A stretch of 64,000 bases of DNA from Lachnospiraceae bacterium (GTDB lineage: Bacteria; Bacillota; Clostridia; Lachnospirales; Lachnospiraceae). Each line of letters starts with the position of its first letter. The first letter of the stretch is position 1. The notes beneath the pieces were generated by a model. It was not told the origin of the DNA and did not search any database. It saw only the letters and a list, made by a program, of their open reading frames with translations. Both the position numbers and the translations under genes were made by a program. The stretch covers positions 124,001-188,000 of the forward strand of contig JAFUXA010000011.1 of NCBI GenBank assembly GCA_017470985.1, written 5' to 3'. This document shows positions 1 through 11,807 of the stretch, one piece after another.

Positions 1-1269
1 TTACAGGAGATGGTGGATTATATAGTATTTACTATTTATGATCCTGACAATAAGCATGTATCCACAGATATCCTGTCTAAATATTTGAGAAAGATTTATA
101 GATATCCTTATATTTCAGGTAATACTGTCCTGGAAAATGTAGGAGCTCTCTTGATAGAGCTTGCCAATGGAATGAATGATATGTCTGGTGGCAATGAGCT
201 TCTTGGGGTTATCAGCTATTTTACAGAATATGTATCAGCTTCAAACGTGCAGGCCGCTCGAAGAAAGAGTGCAGAGGCGGAGAAACAAGCCTGGTTTCTG
301 TCATCATTTACCAGAGATTTGGTTACTGCCCGCATGCCTTTTGAGAGAAATGTCAGATGCATATTCCAAAGATTGAGAGATATAGGAATTCCTAGCGCTT
401 ATCTATACTTCTATCAGGAAGTGTTTAATTACAAGCAGGGAGAAGATTTGCCGGAGGATATATATCTGGCTGGTTATTATAACGAGGATGCCATGGAAAG
501 TGTGAAATATTCCAAGGGCATCAAAGCTGAAAAGGGTAGATTTTTTACTGATGTGATGCCAAAGGATAGAGCAAGATGCTACTATGCATATGTGCTTTAT
601 GCAGGAGACAGACATTTCGGCATGATTATGTGCGAGAATACACAGGAGCAGTTTGATTTTGTTCAGGCTTGTTGCATGCAGATGGGAAGTATGTTCCATC
701 ATATGGTATTACAGGATGAGAGAGATTTGGCTCAGAAAGCTTTGAAGAATTCCGTGAAGCAGTTGAAGGTCCAGAACAAGGTGTTGGATTTCGTATCTAA
801 GCAGGATGAGTTGACTGGTCTGTTGAATCGCCGTGGTATGATGGAAGAGATTATGGCAGCAATGTCAGTGCATCAAGGTGAGCGGGGAGTGTTATTCTTT
901 GCTGATTTGGATCATTTGAAAGAGATAAATGACTGTTATGGTCATTCTGCAGGAGACTCGGCTATTGATATGGCAGCAGAGTTTTTGAGATTGAATATGC
1001 CGAGAGGTTCAGTCATAGGACGAATCGGTGGTGATGAGTTTGTGGCTTTTACTACAAATCAGGAGCCGGATGCTGTCAGAGAAAAGGTTAAAGAAAATGT
1101 AAAATATTATAATGAGCATTCCGATGAGCCTTATTATATAGAATTATCTATAGGATATAGCGAGTTTGTATGTTATGATAATGTGGATATTGAAAAGGAA
1201 ATTTCGAAATCCGACGAGCTTCTATATGTTGAGAAGAAGAAGAGAAGACGCAGCATAAAGAAGAAATAA
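1..1269 (+). CDS. GGDEF-domain diguanylate cyclase, 5' end cut by window
   Basis: Makes the second messenger c-di-GMP from two GTP. The reading frame is open to base 1 (first ATG at 10), so the gene probably begins upstream of the window. The C-terminal third is a GGDEF domain with an intact RIGGDEF motif at about residues 338-344 (counted from ATG 10), preceded by DELTGLLNRRG and FFADLDHLKEIND. The RxxD inhibitory site normally five residues upstream is absent (RGSV instead). The 250 residues before it resemble the sensory part of clostridial GGDEF proteins that often carry a periplasmic-binding-like domain further N-terminal; that half is not visible. A basic KKKRRRSIKKK tail ends the protein. 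secA follows after 20 bases and is probably co-transcribed. Confidence 0.85.
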   Translation, partial: LQEMVDYIVFTIYDPDNKHVSTDILSKYLRKIYRYPYISGNTVLENVGALLIELANGMNDMSGGNELLGVISYFTEYVSASNVQAARRKSAEAEKQAWFLSSFTRDLVTARMPFERNVRCIFQRLRDIGIPSAYLYFYQEVFNYKQGEDLPEDIYLAGYYNEDAMESVKYSKGIKAEKGRFFTDVMPKDRARCYYAYVLYAGDRHFGMIMCENTQEQFDFVQACCMQMGSMFHHMVLQDERDLAQKALKNSVKQLKVQNKVLDFVSKQDELTGLLNRRGMMEEIMAAMSVHQGERGVLFFADLDHLKEINDCYGHSAGDSAIDMAAEFLRLNMPRGSVIGRIGGDEFVAFTTNQEPDAVREKVKENVKYYNEHSDEPYYIELSIGYSEFVCYDNVDIEKEISKSDELLYVEKKKRRRSIKKK

Positions 1270-1289
1270 TACTTAAGGAGACATAAATA

Positions 1290-3860
1290 ATGAGCTTAAT
1301 AGAGAAAATATTCGGTACACATAGCGAACATGAGTTAAAGAGAATCTATCCTATTGTGGACCAGGTTGAAGCATTAAGCGTGGAGATGGGTAAACTTAGT
1401 GATGATGAGTTGAGAGCCCAGACAGATAAATTCAAAGAGAGATTGGCACAGGGAGAGACTTTGGATGATTTGCTTCCAGAAGCATATGCAACTGTAAGGG
1501 AAGCAGCCAAGCGTGTTCTTGGAATGGAACACTTCCGGGTTCAGATTATCGGTGGTATCATTTTGCACCAGGGAAGAATCGCAGAGATGAAAACCGGTGA
1601 AGGAAAGACTCTTGTATCTACATTACCGGCTTACTTGAATGCTTTGGAAGGCAAAGGGGTGCATATTGTCACTGTAAATGATTACCTGGCAAAGCGTGAT
1701 GCTGAATGGATGGGTCAGGTTCATGAATTCCTGGGACTGAAAGTTGGATGTGTATTAAATAGCATGACTCGCGAGGAACGTCAGGAAGCATATGGATGCG
1801 ATATTACATATATTACCAACAATGAGTTGGGCTTTGATTATCTGAGAGATAACATGGTTGTTCGCAAGGAAGATTTAGTTCAGCGCGGACTTCATTATTG
1901 TATTATTGATGAGGTGGATTCAGTTCTTATTGATGAGGCCAGAACACCTCTTATTATTTCAGGTCAGAGTGGCAAGTCAACCAAGCTTTATGAGTTGTGT
2001 GACAATCTGGCTCGTCAGATGAGACGAGGTGAAGATTTGCCAGAGTTCTCCAAGATGGATGCCATGATGGGTGTTGAGAGAGAAGAGACTGGTGACTTTA
2101 TCGTAAATGAGAAGGACAAGGTGGTTACTCTCACTCAGCAGGGAACTAAGAGAGTGGAGGATTTCTTCCATATTGACAATCTGTCTGATCCTGAGAATCT
2201 GGAGATTCAGCACAATATTATCCTGGCTTTGCGCGCTCATAATTTGATGTTTAGAGATCAGGATTATGTTGTAAAAGATGACCAGGTATTGATTGTAGAT
2301 AGTTTTACAGGTCGTATTATGCCAGGTCGTAGATATTCAGATGGTTTGCATCAGGCTATTGAGGCCAAGGAGCATGTGAAGGTTAAGCGAGAGAGCATGA
2401 CTCTGGCCAATATTACATTCCAGAACTTCTTCAACAAATATGACAAGAAGGCTGGTATGACAGGTACAGCTCTTACAGAGGAGCAGGAATTTAGAGATAT
2501 CTATGGTATGGATGTTATTGAGATTCCTACCAATAGACCAATTGCCAGAGTAGATTTAAATGATGCTGTATATAAGACCAAGAAAGAGAAGTATCATGCA
2601 GTAGTAGAGGCTGTCAAGGAGGCTCATGCCAAGGGACAACCTGTGCTGGTTGGTACTATAACAATTGATATATCAGAGGAGATTTCCAGACTTCTGTCCA
2701 AGGAAGGAATCAAGCATAATGTATTGAATGCCAAGTTCCATGAGAAGGAAGCGCAGATTGTTGCAGATGCAGGTGTTCATGGTGCAGTTACCATTGCAAC
2801 CAATATGGCTGGTCGTGGTACTGATATTAAGCTTGATGATGAGGCCAAGGCAGCAGGTGGATTGAAGATTATTGGTACAGAGAGACATGAGTCTCGTCGA
2901 ATTGATAATCAGCTGCGCGGTCGTTCCGGTCGTCAGGGTGATCCTGGTGAGTCTCAGTTCTATATTTCTCTTGAAGATGATCTTATGAGATTATTTGGTT
3001 CAGAGAAACTGATTAATATGTTTAACAGCCTGGGTGTTCCGGAAAATGAACAGATTCAGCACAAGATGCTGTCAGATGCAATTGAGAAGGCTCAGACCAA
3101 GATTGAGAGTAATAACTTTGGTATCAGAAAGAATCTGTTGGAATATGATCAGGTTATGAATGAGCAGAGAGAGCTTATATATGCTCAGCGTCGTCGTGTT
3201 CTCGAAGGGGAGAACATGCGTGAGCAGATCATGGGAATGGTAGAGGACAGAGTCCGTGAGTCAGTTGAACTTTGCTGTTCAAATGAACTTGCACCAGATG
3301 ATTGGGATTTGAACGAATTGAATCGTACTCTTATTCCAATTATTCCAGTCAGTCCTGTAACACCACAGGATTTGGATGGAGTGAAGAAGGTGGAAGACTT
3401 AGAGGATAAACTCATACAGGTTGCCAAGGACTTGTACAAGGCCAAGGAAGCTGAATTCCCGGATGAGGAAACATTCCGTGAGGTGGAGAGAGTTATCTTG
3501 CTTCGTGTTATCGATAGAAAATGGATGGAAGAGATTGATGACATGGACCAGCTTCGTCAGGGTATTGGTATGCAGGCATTTGCACAGAGAAATCCTATTG
3601 ACGAATACAAAGCTGCCAGCTACGATATGCTTGATGCAATGAATGATGCTATCAGAACAGATACAGTTCAGATGCTCTATAGAATTAGAATTGAAAAGAA
3701 ACCAGAGCGTGAGGAAGTGGCTCAGGTTACAGGAACTAACAAAGATGATTCTGCTTCAAATGCTCCAAAAAAGAGAGCGGTGAAGAAGGTATATCCTAAT
3801 GATCCATGTCCTTGCGGTAGTGGACAGAAGTACAAGAATTGTCACGGAAGAAATGCTTAA
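1290..3860 (+). CDS. secA: Preprotein translocase ATPase SecA
   Basis: Motor ATPase that pushes unfolded secretory proteins through SecYEG at the membrane. The 856 residues match the usual length. Visible landmarks in order: Walker A in [11 protein letters not shown] (about residue 100), the [19 protein letters not shown] motif, [12 protein letters not shown], the second nucleotide-binding fold [24 protein letters not shown], and a C-terminal zinc finger [14 protein letters not shown] that binds SecB-type partners or lipid in other bacteria. The start ATG has a good AAGGAG site 10 bases upstream. It lies directly after the GGDEF gene and ends at a rho-independent terminator. SecE, a partner subunit, is encoded at 38756. 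Confidence 0.98.
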   Translation: MSLIEKIFGTHSEHELKRIYPIVDQVEALSVEMGKLSDDELRAQTDKFKERLAQGETLDDLLPEAYATVREAAKRVLGMEHFRVQIIGGIILHQGRIAEMKTGEGKTLVSTLPAYLNALEGKGVHIVTVNDYLAKRDAEWMGQVHEFLGLKVGCVLNSMTREERQEAYGCDITYITNNELGFDYLRDNMVVRKEDLVQRGLHYCIIDEVDSVLIDEARTPLIISGQSGKSTKLYELCDNLARQMRRGEDLPEFSKMDAMMGVEREETGDFIVNEKDKVVTLTQQGTKRVEDFFHIDNLSDPENLEIQHNIILALRAHNLMFRDQDYVVKDDQVLIVDSFTGRIMPGRRYSDGLHQAIEAKEHVKVKRESMTLANITFQNFFNKYDKKAGMTGTALTEEQEFRDIYGMDVIEIPTNRPIARVDLNDAVYKTKKEKYHAVVEAVKEAHAKGQPVLVGTITIDISEEISRLLSKEGIKHNVLNAKFHEKEAQIVADAGVHGAVTIATNMAGRGTDIKLDDEAKAAGGLKIIGTERHESRRIDNQLRGRSGRQGDPGESQFYISLEDDLMRLFGSEKLINMFNSLGVPENEQIQHKMLSDAIEKAQTKIESNNFGIRKNLLEYDQVMNEQRELIYAQRRRVLEGENMREQIMGMVEDRVRESVELCCSNELAPDDWDLNELNRTLIPIIPVSPVTPQDLDGVKKVEDLEDKLIQVAKDLYKAKEAEFPDEETFREVERVILLRVIDRKWMEEIDDMDQLRQGIGMQAFAQRNPIDEYKAASYDMLDAMNDAIRTDTVQMLYRIRIEKKPEREEVAQVTGTNKDDSASNAPKKRAVKKVYPNDPCPCGSGQKYKNCHGRNA

Positions 3861-3867
3861 AGATGTA

Positions 3868-3894
3868 GGGGGCCATTATTTGTGGCTCCCTTTT
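3868..3894 (+). terminator. Rho-independent terminator after secA
   Basis: GGGGGCCA at 3868-3875 pairs with TGGCTCCC at 3883-3890 (one G-T pair) around a 7-base loop and is followed by TTTT. It separates secA from uvrB and supports placing the uvrB start downstream of it. Confidence 0.75.
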
Positions 3895-3926
3895 GCATTT
3901 CTGGTATAACTTTGGGAGACATATAT

Positions 3927-5906
3927 ATGGATAGATTTGTATTACATTCAGAGTTTAGTCCTATGGGGGATCAGCCTCAGGCAATAACAGATTTGGTAAA
4001 TGGATTTAAAGAGGGAAATCAGATGCAGACTCTCCTGGGAGTTACTGGTTCAGGAAAGACATTTACCATGGCAAATGTTATTGAAAAATTGAATAAGCCT
4101 ACTATCATTTTGGCTCATAACAAAACCCTGGCTACACAGTTATATGGGGAGATGAAAGAGTTCTTTCCGGAAAATGCTGTTGAATATTTTGTATCCTACT
4201 ATGATTATTATCAACCGGAGGCATATGTGCCTCAAAGTGATACATATATTGCCAAGGATTCATCTATAAATGATGAGATTGATAAGCTTAGATTATCGGC
4301 TACTGCTGCGCTTACAGAGCGAAAGGATGTAATCATTATCTCATCAGTTTCCTGCATATATGGTATTGGTAGTCCGGAGGATTATCAGAATATGATGGTG
4401 TCTCTGAGACCGGGAGATGAGAAGGACAGAGACCAGGTTATAAAGGAACTGGTGGATATGCAGTATGTGCGAAATGATATGGACTTTGACCGAGGAACAT
4501 TTCGCGTGCGTGGAGATGTGCTGGAGATTGTTCCGGCAGATTCATCAGATATTGTAATTAGAGTGGAATTTTTCGGAGATGAGATAGATAGAATTACTGA
4601 ACTTGATTTCATGACTATGAAAACCAGGAGAGAGTTGAATCACATTGCTATATTTCCGGCATCTCACTATGTAGTGCCTCAGGAGAAAATTGACAAGGCC
4701 TGCAATGATATTGAGGAGGAGCTGGAGGAACGGGTTAGATATTTCAAAGGCGAAGACAAGCTTATAGAGGCTCAGAGAATTGCGGAGAGAACCAATTTCG
4801 ATGTGGAGATGCTTAGGGAGACCGGGTTCTGTAGCGGAATAGAGAATTATACCAGACATTTGACTAATCAAAAGCCGGGAGAGCCGCCGGCATGCCTGTT
4901 GGATTATATGCCAGAGGAGTATCTCATGATTATTGACGAGTCTCATATTACTGTTCCCCAGGTGCGAGGTATGTATGCCGGAGACAGATCCAGAAAGACT
5001 ACACTTGTGGAGTATGGATTTAGATTACCATCTGCTTTAGACAATCGTCCTCTGAATTTTGATGAGTTTGAGACTAAGTTGGATCAGGTATTATTTGTAT
5101 CAGCTACTCCTGCAGAGTATGAGGAGGAGCATGAGATGCTTCGCGCTCAGCAGGTGATTCGTCCTACAGGACTTCTTGATCCACAGGTGGAAGTTAGACC
5201 AATAGAAGGACAGATTGATGATCTCTTGGGAGAGATTCGCAAGGAGACCAAGGCCGGCAACAAGGTTATGATAACTACTTTGACCAAGCGAATGGCAGAG
5301 GATCTGACGGATTATCTAGCAGAACTTGGTATCCGTGTGAAATATATGCACTCAGATATAGATACTATGGAGAGGGCGGAGATTATCCGCGATCTGCGTA
5401 TGGATGTATTTGATGTGTTGATAGGAATCAACTTGCTTCGTGAGGGATTGGATATTCCAGAGATTACCCTGGTGGCTATTTTGGATGCGGATAAGGAGGG
5501 TTTCCTTCGATCTGAGAGATCTCTTATACAGACCATAGGAAGAGCAGCTAGAAATTCCGAGGGACATGTTATAATGTACGCGGATAAAATCACTGATTCC
5601 ATGGAAGCGGCCATCAGTGAGACCAAGAGACGTAGAACTATTCAGCAGGCTTATAATGAGGCAAATGGCATAACTCCTACAACTATCAAGAAGGCGGTTC
5701 GAGATCTTATTAGTATAGGTGTGGAAGAGAAAGCTGATAATACCATGGAGAGATCTCCTGAAGATATGGATAGGGAAGAACTTGAGGAGCATATTGGCAA
5801 GATTAAGACCAAGATGGAAAAGGCTGCGGCGGAATTGAACTTCGAGTTGGCAGCAGAATACAGAGACCAGTTGATTGAGATGAAGAAGATGTTACAGGAT
5901 ATGTGA
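3927..5906 (+). CDS. uvrB: Excinuclease ABC subunit B
   Basis: Damage-verification helicase of nucleotide excision repair; receives lesions from UvrA and recruits UvrC. The ATG at 3927 is preferred: GGGAG lies 8 bases upstream, and the protein then starts [20 protein letters not shown] as in the family, at 659 residues. An upstream in-frame ATG at 3882 falls inside the secA terminator hairpin. Motifs: Walker [15 protein letters not shown], the beta-hairpin [12 protein letters not shown], helicase motif DESHITVPQ, motif [12 protein letters not shown], and a C-terminal UVR domain ([13 protein letters not shown]) for UvrC binding. uvrA starts two bases after its stop codon, so the two are one operon. 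uvrC is not in the window. Confidence 0.97.
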   Translation: MDRFVLHSEFSPMGDQPQAITDLVNGFKEGNQMQTLLGVTGSGKTFTMANVIEKLNKPTIILAHNKTLATQLYGEMKEFFPENAVEYFVSYYDYYQPEAYVPQSDTYIAKDSSINDEIDKLRLSATAALTERKDVIIISSVSCIYGIGSPEDYQNMMVSLRPGDEKDRDQVIKELVDMQYVRNDMDFDRGTFRVRGDVLEIVPADSSDIVIRVEFFGDEIDRITELDFMTMKTRRELNHIAIFPASHYVVPQEKIDKACNDIEEELEERVRYFKGEDKLIEAQRIAERTNFDVEMLRETGFCSGIENYTRHLTNQKPGEPPACLLDYMPEEYLMIIDESHITVPQVRGMYAGDRSRKTTLVEYGFRLPSALDNRPLNFDEFETKLDQVLFVSATPAEYEEEHEMLRAQQVIRPTGLLDPQVEVRPIEGQIDDLLGEIRKETKAGNKVMITTLTKRMAEDLTDYLAELGIRVKYMHSDIDTMERAEIIRDLRMDVFDVLIGINLLREGLDIPEITLVAILDADKEGFLRSERSLIQTIGRAARNSEGHVIMYADKITDSMEAAISETKRRRTIQQAYNEANGITPTTIKKAVRDLISIGVEEKADNTMERSPEDMDREELEEHIGKIKTKMEKAAAELNFELAAEYRDQLIEMKKMLQDM

Positions 5907-5908
5907 TT

Positions 5909-8737
5909 ATGAGTGAGAGAAAATATATAAAGATAAAAGGTGCCAATGTGCACAATTTGAAAAATGTAAGTTTGGAGATTCCAAGAGATGAGTTTGTTGT
6001 TTTGACAGGACTTAGTGGCTCCGGAAAATCTTCTCTGGCCTTTGATACTATTTTTGCAGAGGGACAGAGAAGATATATGGAGTCTTTGTCTTCGTATTCC
6101 AGACAGTTTTTAGGACAGATGGAGAAACCGGATGTGGAGAAAATAGAAGGACTTCCTCCTGCCATTTCCATCGACCAGAAATCTACCAATCATAATCCTC
6201 GTTCGACAGTTGGAACTGTGACGGAGATATATGATTATTTCAGACTGCTTTATGCCAGAATTGGAATTCCACATTGTCCGAACTGTGGCAAGGAGATCAA
6301 GAAACAGACTGTTGATCAGATGGTAGATAGAGTTATGTCTCTGCCTGAGCGCACCAAGATTCAACTTCTATCCCCTGTGGTTAGAGGTAGAAAGGGAACT
6401 CATGATAAGCTTTTAGAGAAGGCCAAGAAGAATGGTTATGTGAGAGCCATGATAGATGGCAATCAATATGAGCTGTCAGAGGAAATTAAGCTGGAGAAAA
6501 ATATAAAGCATAATATTGAGATTATTGTAGATCGTCTTGTGGTAAAAGAGGGTATAGAGAAGCGATTGGCAGATTCCATAGAGACTGTATTGAAACTGTC
6601 CAACGGGTTAATCTATGTGGATGTGATTGATGGAGATAGAATTACCATGTCCGAAGGCTTTGCCTGCCCTGATTGTGGTATCAGTATTGACGAGGTTGAA
6701 CCTAGAAGTTTCTCCTTCAACAATCCATTTGGTGCCTGTCCGGAGTGTTTCGGTTTGGGATATAAGATGGAATTTGATGAAAATCTCATGATTCCAGACA
6801 AGAAGCTTAGCTTTAATGAAGGTTGTGTACAGGTTATGGGATGGCAGTCATCCTCTGATCCGAAGAGCTTCACCCATGCTCTGTTGGTGGCTTTGGCAGA
6901 TGAGTACGGATTCTCATTGGATACACCTTATAAGAAGTTGCCGGAAGACATCCGCTATATGTTCTTAAATGGTTTTGACAGAAGTGTGCCTGTACATTAT
7001 AAAGGCCAGCGAGGCGTAGGAGTATATGACATCCAGTTTGATGGTCTGGTGGCGGATATTAACAGGCGATATAGAGAGACTCATTCTGAAACCATGAAGA
7101 AGGAATATGAGGAGTATATGTACTTCAGTGACTGTCCGCTTTGTGGAGGTCAGAGATTGAAGAGAGAGTCTCTGGCAGTTACTGTGGCTGACAAGAATAT
7201 ATTTGAAATGACTCAGATGCCGATTTGTGATTTGGCTACATTTCTTGAGAATATGCAACTGTCATCTCAACAGGAGAAGATTGGTCGACAGGTGCTGAAA
7301 GAAATCAGAGGCAGAGTGGGATTCCTGGTGGACGTGGGACTGGATTATCTGTCACTGTCCAGAGCTACAGGAACCCTGTCTGGTGGAGAGGCTCAGAGAA
7401 TCAGACTGGCAACACAGATTGGTTCCGGTTTGGTAGGAGTGGCATATATATTGGATGAGCCAAGTATTGGATTACATCAGAGAGACAATGACAAGCTTTT
7501 GGCATCTTTAAAAGGCTTGAGAGATTTGGGCAATACATTGATAGTGGTGGAGCATGATGAGGACACTATGCTGGCGGCTGATTATCTGGTGGATGTAGGC
7601 CCGGGAGCTGGCAAACACGGAGGAGAGATTGTTGCAACAGGAACACCACAGGATATTATGAATAATCCTGATTCTATAACAGGTGCATATTTAAGTGGCA
7701 GAAGATGTATTCCTGTGCCAAAGGAGCGCAGACAACCTACTGGGTATTTGCATATAAAAGGAGCCAGGGAGAATAATCTGAAAAATATTGATGTGGATGT
7801 GCCACTTGGAATAATGACCTGCGTCACAGGTGTATCCGGTTCCGGCAAGAGTTCTCTCACCAACGAGATATTGTACAAGGCTCTTGCCAGGGAGTTAAAT
7901 AGAGCACATAAGGTTCCAGGTCTTCATGATGATATAGAAGGAGTTGACCAACTGGACAAGGTTATTGATATAGATCAATCTCCAATTGGAAGAACACCTA
8001 GATCTAACCCGGCTACTTATACAGGGGTATTTGACATGATTAGAGACCTGTTTGCATCAACTGCAGATGCCAAGGCCAGAGGATATAAGAAGGGGCGATT
8101 CAGCTTCAATGTCAAAGGCGGTCGATGCGAGGCCTGCTCAGGTGATGGAATTATCAAGATTGAGATGCATTTCCTGCCGGATGTGTATGTGCCTTGTGAG
8201 GTATGTGAGGGCAAACGATACAATAGAGAAACCCTTGAAGTGAAGTACAAGGGTAAATCAATATATGATGTTCTTAATATGACAGTGGAGGAAGCGCTTC
8301 ATTTCTTTGAAAATGTTCCAAGCATTCAGAGAAAAATCCAGACTCTGTATGATGTGGGATTGGGCTATGTGAAATTAGGTCAGCCATCTACTGAGTTGTC
8401 CGGTGGAGAGGCTCAGAGAATAAAGCTTGCTACTGAGCTTAGCAGACGATCTACAGGCAAGACAATCTATGTGTTGGATGAGCCAACTACTGGTTTACAT
8501 TTTGAAGATGTGAACAAACTTGTAGACATATTGCGCAAGCTGTCAGATGGGGGCAATACTGTTGTTGTTATTGAACATAATCTGGACGTTATCAAATGTG
8601 CCGACTACATAATTGATATGGGGCCAGAAGGCGGCGATAAAGGAGGTACCGTAGTTGCTACAGGAACACCGGAGGAGGTTGCCAAGAACAAGAAATCATA
8701 TACGGGAGCCTATGTGAAGAAGTATTTAAATAGATAA
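5909..8737 (+). CDS. uvrA: Excinuclease ABC subunit A
   Basis: DNA-damage sensor ATPase of nucleotide excision repair. ATG 5909 gives [20 protein letters not shown] and 942 residues, the normal length; a GTG two codons upstream is also open but overlaps the uvrB stop. Two ABC ATPase modules are present: Walker [16 protein letters not shown] with signature [13 protein letters not shown], and Walker [14 protein letters not shown] with signature [13 protein letters not shown]. Zinc-finger cysteines are seen as [13 protein letters not shown]...[14 protein letters not shown] and the C-terminal CEACSGDG...CEVCEGKRY. It is translated with uvrB. Confidence 0.97.
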   Translation: MSERKYIKIKGANVHNLKNVSLEIPRDEFVVLTGLSGSGKSSLAFDTIFAEGQRRYMESLSSYSRQFLGQMEKPDVEKIEGLPPAISIDQKSTNHNPRSTVGTVTEIYDYFRLLYARIGIPHCPNCGKEIKKQTVDQMVDRVMSLPERTKIQLLSPVVRGRKGTHDKLLEKAKKNGYVRAMIDGNQYELSEEIKLEKNIKHNIEIIVDRLVVKEGIEKRLADSIETVLKLSNGLIYVDVIDGDRITMSEGFACPDCGISIDEVEPRSFSFNNPFGACPECFGLGYKMEFDENLMIPDKKLSFNEGCVQVMGWQSSSDPKSFTHALLVALADEYGFSLDTPYKKLPEDIRYMFLNGFDRSVPVHYKGQRGVGVYDIQFDGLVADINRRYRETHSETMKKEYEEYMYFSDCPLCGGQRLKRESLAVTVADKNIFEMTQMPICDLATFLENMQLSSQQEKIGRQVLKEIRGRVGFLVDVGLDYLSLSRATGTLSGGEAQRIRLATQIGSGLVGVAYILDEPSIGLHQRDNDKLLASLKGLRDLGNTLIVVEHDEDTMLAADYLVDVGPGAGKHGGEIVATGTPQDIMNNPDSITGAYLSGRRCIPVPKERRQPTGYLHIKGARENNLKNIDVDVPLGIMTCVTGVSGSGKSSLTNEILYKALARELNRAHKVPGLHDDIEGVDQLDKVIDIDQSPIGRTPRSNPATYTGVFDMIRDLFASTADAKARGYKKGRFSFNVKGGRCEACSGDGIIKIEMHFLPDVYVPCEVCEGKRYNRETLEVKYKGKSIYDVLNMTVEEALHFFENVPSIQRKIQTLYDVGLGYVKLGQPSTELSGGEAQRIKLATELSRRSTGKTIYVLDEPTTGLHFEDVNKLVDILRKLSDGGNTVVVIEHNLDVIKCADYIIDMGPEGGDKGGTVVATGTPEEVAKNKKSYTGAYVKKYLNR

Positions 8738-8832
8738 AAACTATAGTTTGGGGTTTGATATTCATGTCGAAGCTGTATTATAATTAGAACAGAGATATAT
8801 TGATAAGATAGAGTGAATGAGAGGGATTGAAG

Positions 8833-10311
8833 ATGGACTTAAGAGAGAAACATATGATGCAGAATAATAAGATGTGTATGATTTTGGGACTTGTAATACA
8901 TTTCTTTATTATTTTAGCTACAATTTTATATAATAAGGGGCGTGTTGGTTTTATAAATACTCCTATAATGCTTGCCATAGAAGTAGTTTGTGTCATAGTG
9001 AGCATATTGGGATTTGTTAAACTTGGCAAAGATGAAAAGGGGCATTATCCACAATTGCTGAGTCTGGCAGTGGCATATATGGTGATGCTTCTGGGATCAG
9101 CTCATGTACCATATTTGTGGGCTATGGGCGTACTTATTGGTGTGGCAGTTATTATTTACAACAGTGCACGTATTTGCTTGCTTGCCTCTGGAACCGCCGT
9201 TTTGGAAAATATTATTTTTGTAATTGTATATTATCAATCTTCTGTTAGTCATACAGAACCATATGGAAGTATTAAATATATGGTGCCGACTAATATGGCG
9301 ATTCTTGTATTATTTGCAATCATGAGCTATATAGTTGTTAAAGTAAATGATATGCAGATTAAAGAGACAATGAATGCCATTCAGGAAAAGGCAGCAGAGC
9401 AGGAAAAGAGCTCTGAGAGAATCCGACATACTTCTGAGCAGATTTCCAACAAGCTTGAGGATGCTCATGAGGCTATGGATAATTTGTCCAATAAGGTGAA
9501 TTCTTCTGCTGAGGCAATTGAACAGATATCTGGATCAGTTACTCAGACTGCACAGGCCATTCAAACCCAGACAGAGATGAACGGCAATATTATGAATTCT
9601 CTTGAAAATATCAAGAGCGAGTCAGAGGATATGAGCAAGCTTTCCGGGGCTGCAAGAACCAATGTGGAAGACGGTAGCGTGATTATCAGGGATTTGGAAG
9701 CTCAAGCTGAAAGGACTGCTGAGATTAATGCACAGACTGCAGAGATGACAGCTGCACTTGCTAATTCTGCTGAGACAGTAAAAGAAATTGTGGAGACAAT
9801 TCTTGGAATTTCATCTCAGACTAATTTACTTGCTCTCAACGCATCTATTGAGGCAGCAAGAGCTGGTGAAGCCGGCAAGGGATTTGCTGTAGTAGCAGAT
9901 GAGATTAGAAATCTGTCTGAGAATACCAAGGAATCCGCAGAACAGATTGCAGCTACAATAGATGTCCTTATTCAAAATGTACATAGTGCTTCAGAGAATA
10001 TGAAGAAGTCAGTTGAATCTTCAAATCGTCAGGGTGAGATGATTCAGGAAACTGGAAATAAATTTGCAGAGATTAGAGAATCCGTTGATTCACTTTCAAA
10101 AAGTGTTGATGAGATTCATGATAGTGTAAATGAATGTGCAAAGGCTACAGATTTGGTTATGCAGGCCATTACAGATTTGTCTGCTACATCTGAAGAAGTT
10201 GCAGCATCTTCTGAGTCATCACTGGAACTTTCCCGTGAATGTACCAACGACATGAATACTACTAATGATATTTTGAATATAATCTTAGATATTGCAAGAC
10301 ATGAAGATTAA
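8833..10311 (+). CDS. Methyl-accepting chemotaxis protein with polytopic membrane sensor
   Basis: Chemoreceptor that controls CheA and so flagellar rotation. ATG 8833 is favoured by GAGGG 8 bases upstream; a TTG two codons earlier is possible. The first 175 residues hold about five or six hydrophobic segments with almost no extracellular loop. They run directly into a coiled coil with no clear HAMP domain, then into the conserved signalling hairpin tip [34 protein letters not shown]. The ligand is unknown; a membrane-embedded sensor suggests a signal detected within the membrane or by energy state, which is inference. It stands alone between uvrA and a strong terminator. Total 492 residues. 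Confidence 0.92.
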   Translation: MDLREKHMMQNNKMCMILGLVIHFFIILATILYNKGRVGFINTPIMLAIEVVCVIVSILGFVKLGKDEKGHYPQLLSLAVAYMVMLLGSAHVPYLWAMGVLIGVAVIIYNSARICLLASGTAVLENIIFVIVYYQSSVSHTEPYGSIKYMVPTNMAILVLFAIMSYIVVKVNDMQIKETMNAIQEKAAEQEKSSERIRHTSEQISNKLEDAHEAMDNLSNKVNSSAEAIEQISGSVTQTAQAIQTQTEMNGNIMNSLENIKSESEDMSKLSGAARTNVEDGSVIIRDLEAQAERTAEINAQTAEMTAALANSAETVKEIVETILGISSQTNLLALNASIEAARAGEAGKGFAVVADEIRNLSENTKESAEQIAATIDVLIQNVHSASENMKKSVESSNRQGEMIQETGNKFAEIRESVDSLSKSVDEIHDSVNECAKATDLVMQAITDLSATSEEVAASSESSLELSRECTNDMNTTNDILNIILDIARHED

Positions 10312-10329
10312 TAAGTGATTATATAATGT

Positions 10330-10372
10330 GAGCCTGCTTTAGAGTTTAAAAACTTCTGAAGCAGGCTTTTTA
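10330..10372 (+). terminator. Terminator after the chemoreceptor gene
   Basis: AGCCTGCTT (10331-10339) pairs with AAGCAGGCT (10359-10367), extended by a partly paired inner stem, and runs into TTTTTATT. Confidence 0.85.
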
Positions 10373-10608
10373 TTATTTCCTGGATATGAAGTTTTATTCA
10401 AAAATAAAAAAGAGATTATCTATGAAAGATAATCTCGTTGTTTTTGGGGAGTGCTCCGAAACATAGTCTCGGAGCTTGAGTTATGAAAAATATATTAGCT
10501 AAAACCTAGCTAGTACGATAAAGTATATTAACTGTTAAATGTGATAAAACTGTGTCTAAAATATGAAAAAATATAAAATCATTTCATAAATATTTCAGAA
10601 AAAATCAA
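10373..10608. other. Non-coding stretch with two further hairpins
   Basis: No convincing reading frame is present. Two perfect hairpins are visible. GAGATTATC (10412-10420) pairs with GATAATCTC (10428-10436), flanked by an A-rich stretch on the left and TTGTTTTT on the right, so it could terminate from either side. GCTCCGA (10453-10459) pairs with TCGGAGC (10469-10475). They may be terminators or part of a small RNA; nothing else is recognised. Confidence 0.5.
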
Positions 10609-10636
10609 TTGAAAAAAATCCCTAGTTATATATAAT
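10609..10636 (+). promoter_or_regulatory. Probable sigma-A promoter of mreB
   Basis: TTGAAA (10609-10614) and TATAAT (10631-10636) are separated by 16 bases. The mreB start is about 100 bases downstream, leaving a roughly 95-base leader. Confidence 0.65.
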
Positions 10637-10739
10637 TGTAATAGAATAACATAACTATGATTAGGTGGAGTGCGCCCATTTATAAATACAGTGTGGGTAA
10701 CTCTAAATATACATATTATAGAAAAAGGAGTTTTGCATA

Positions 10740-11735
10740 ATGGTAGCAAGTGATATTGGAATCGATTTAGGAACAGCCAGCATATTGGTTTATGTAAAGG
10801 GCAAGGGGGTAGTTTTGAAGGAGCCTTCAGTAGTTGCCTTTGATAGAGATACAAACAGAATTAAAGCAATTGGAGAGGAAGCCAGACTTATGCTTGGTAG
10901 AACACCAGGAAATATTGTAGCTGTTCGTCCTCTTCGCCAGGGTGTTATTTCTGATTATACAGTTACAGAGAAGATGATTAAGTACTTCATTCAGAAGGCA
11001 ATGGGCAAGAAGAATTTCCGTAAGCCTAGAATAAGTGTATGTATACCTAGTGGAGCAACAGAAGTTGAGAAGCGTGCTGTAGAAGATGCAACATATGCAG
11101 CTGGCGCCAGAGATGTATTTATTATTGAAGAGCCAATTGCAGCTGCTATTGGAGCAGGTATTGATATTTCAAGACCATGTGGAAATATGATTGTTGATAT
11201 CGGTGGTGGTACTGCTGATATTGCGGTTATTTCTCTTGGTGGATCAGTTGTTAGCACTTCTATTAAGGTGGCAGGTGATAATTTTGATGATGCAATCGTG
11301 CGCTATATGAGAAAGAAGCATAACCTCCTTATTGGTGAGCGTACAGCAGAGGATATCAAAATCAAGATTGGTACATGTTTCCCACTTCCAACACCAGAGA
11401 CTATGGATGTTAGAGGACGTAATCTGGTTACAGGTTTGCCAAAGACAATTGAAGTTTCTTCAGAGGAGACAGAGGAAGCATTGAGAGAGCCAACATTGCA
11501 GATTGTTGAAGCAATTCATTCTGTTTTGGAGAAGACTCCACCAGAGTTGGCTGCTGATGTTGCTGACAGAGGTATTGTTCTTACAGGTGGTGGAGCTTTG
11601 CTTCGCGGACTTGAAGAGCTTATTGAGGACAGAACAGGTATTAATACAATGACAGCTGATGATGCTACAACTTGTGTGGCAATTGGTACAGGTAAGTTTG
11701 CTGAATTCCAGGCTGGAGATATTTCAGAAGGTTAA
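10740..11735 (+). CDS. mreB: Actin-like cell-shape protein MreB/Mbl
   Basis: Bacterial actin that polymerises on the inner membrane face and guides lateral wall synthesis. It has 331 residues, the normal length. The phosphate-1 loop GIDLGTASILVYVKGKG is at residues 6-22, phosphate-2 DIGGGTADIAVISLGG lies mid-protein, and TGGGALLRGL near the end forms the adenosine pocket. AAAGGAG precedes the ATG. The two flagellar rod-type genes that follow reproduce the mbl-flhO-flhP order of Bacillus, so Mbl is the likely orthologue, although Mbl and MreB cannot be separated securely by eye. No mreC or mreD is adjacent. Confidence 0.93.
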   Translation: MVASDIGIDLGTASILVYVKGKGVVLKEPSVVAFDRDTNRIKAIGEEARLMLGRTPGNIVAVRPLRQGVISDYTVTEKMIKYFIQKAMGKKNFRKPRISVCIPSGATEVEKRAVEDATYAAGARDVFIIEEPIAAAIGAGIDISRPCGNMIVDIGGGTADIAVISLGGSVVSTSIKVAGDNFDDAIVRYMRKKHNLLIGERTAEDIKIKIGTCFPLPTPETMDVRGRNLVTGLPKTIEVSSEETEEALREPTLQIVEAIHSVLEKTPPELAADVADRGIVLTGGGALLRGLEELIEDRTGINTMTADDATTCVAIGTGKFAEFQAGDISEG

Positions 11736-11807
11736 GAATTTCAGGGCTTATGTCGATATAATAGATGTTCAAGATACACATTTATATAGACTAATATAGG
11801 AGGAAGT

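Noticed and set aside
5352..5792. Minus-strand open frame inside uvrB
   Set aside because: Overlaps conserved UvrB helicase motifs; no family features.
10373..10739. c-di-GMP riboswitch upstream of the mreB/flagellar genes
   Set aside because: The conserved GEMM core is not present; only simple hairpins are visible.
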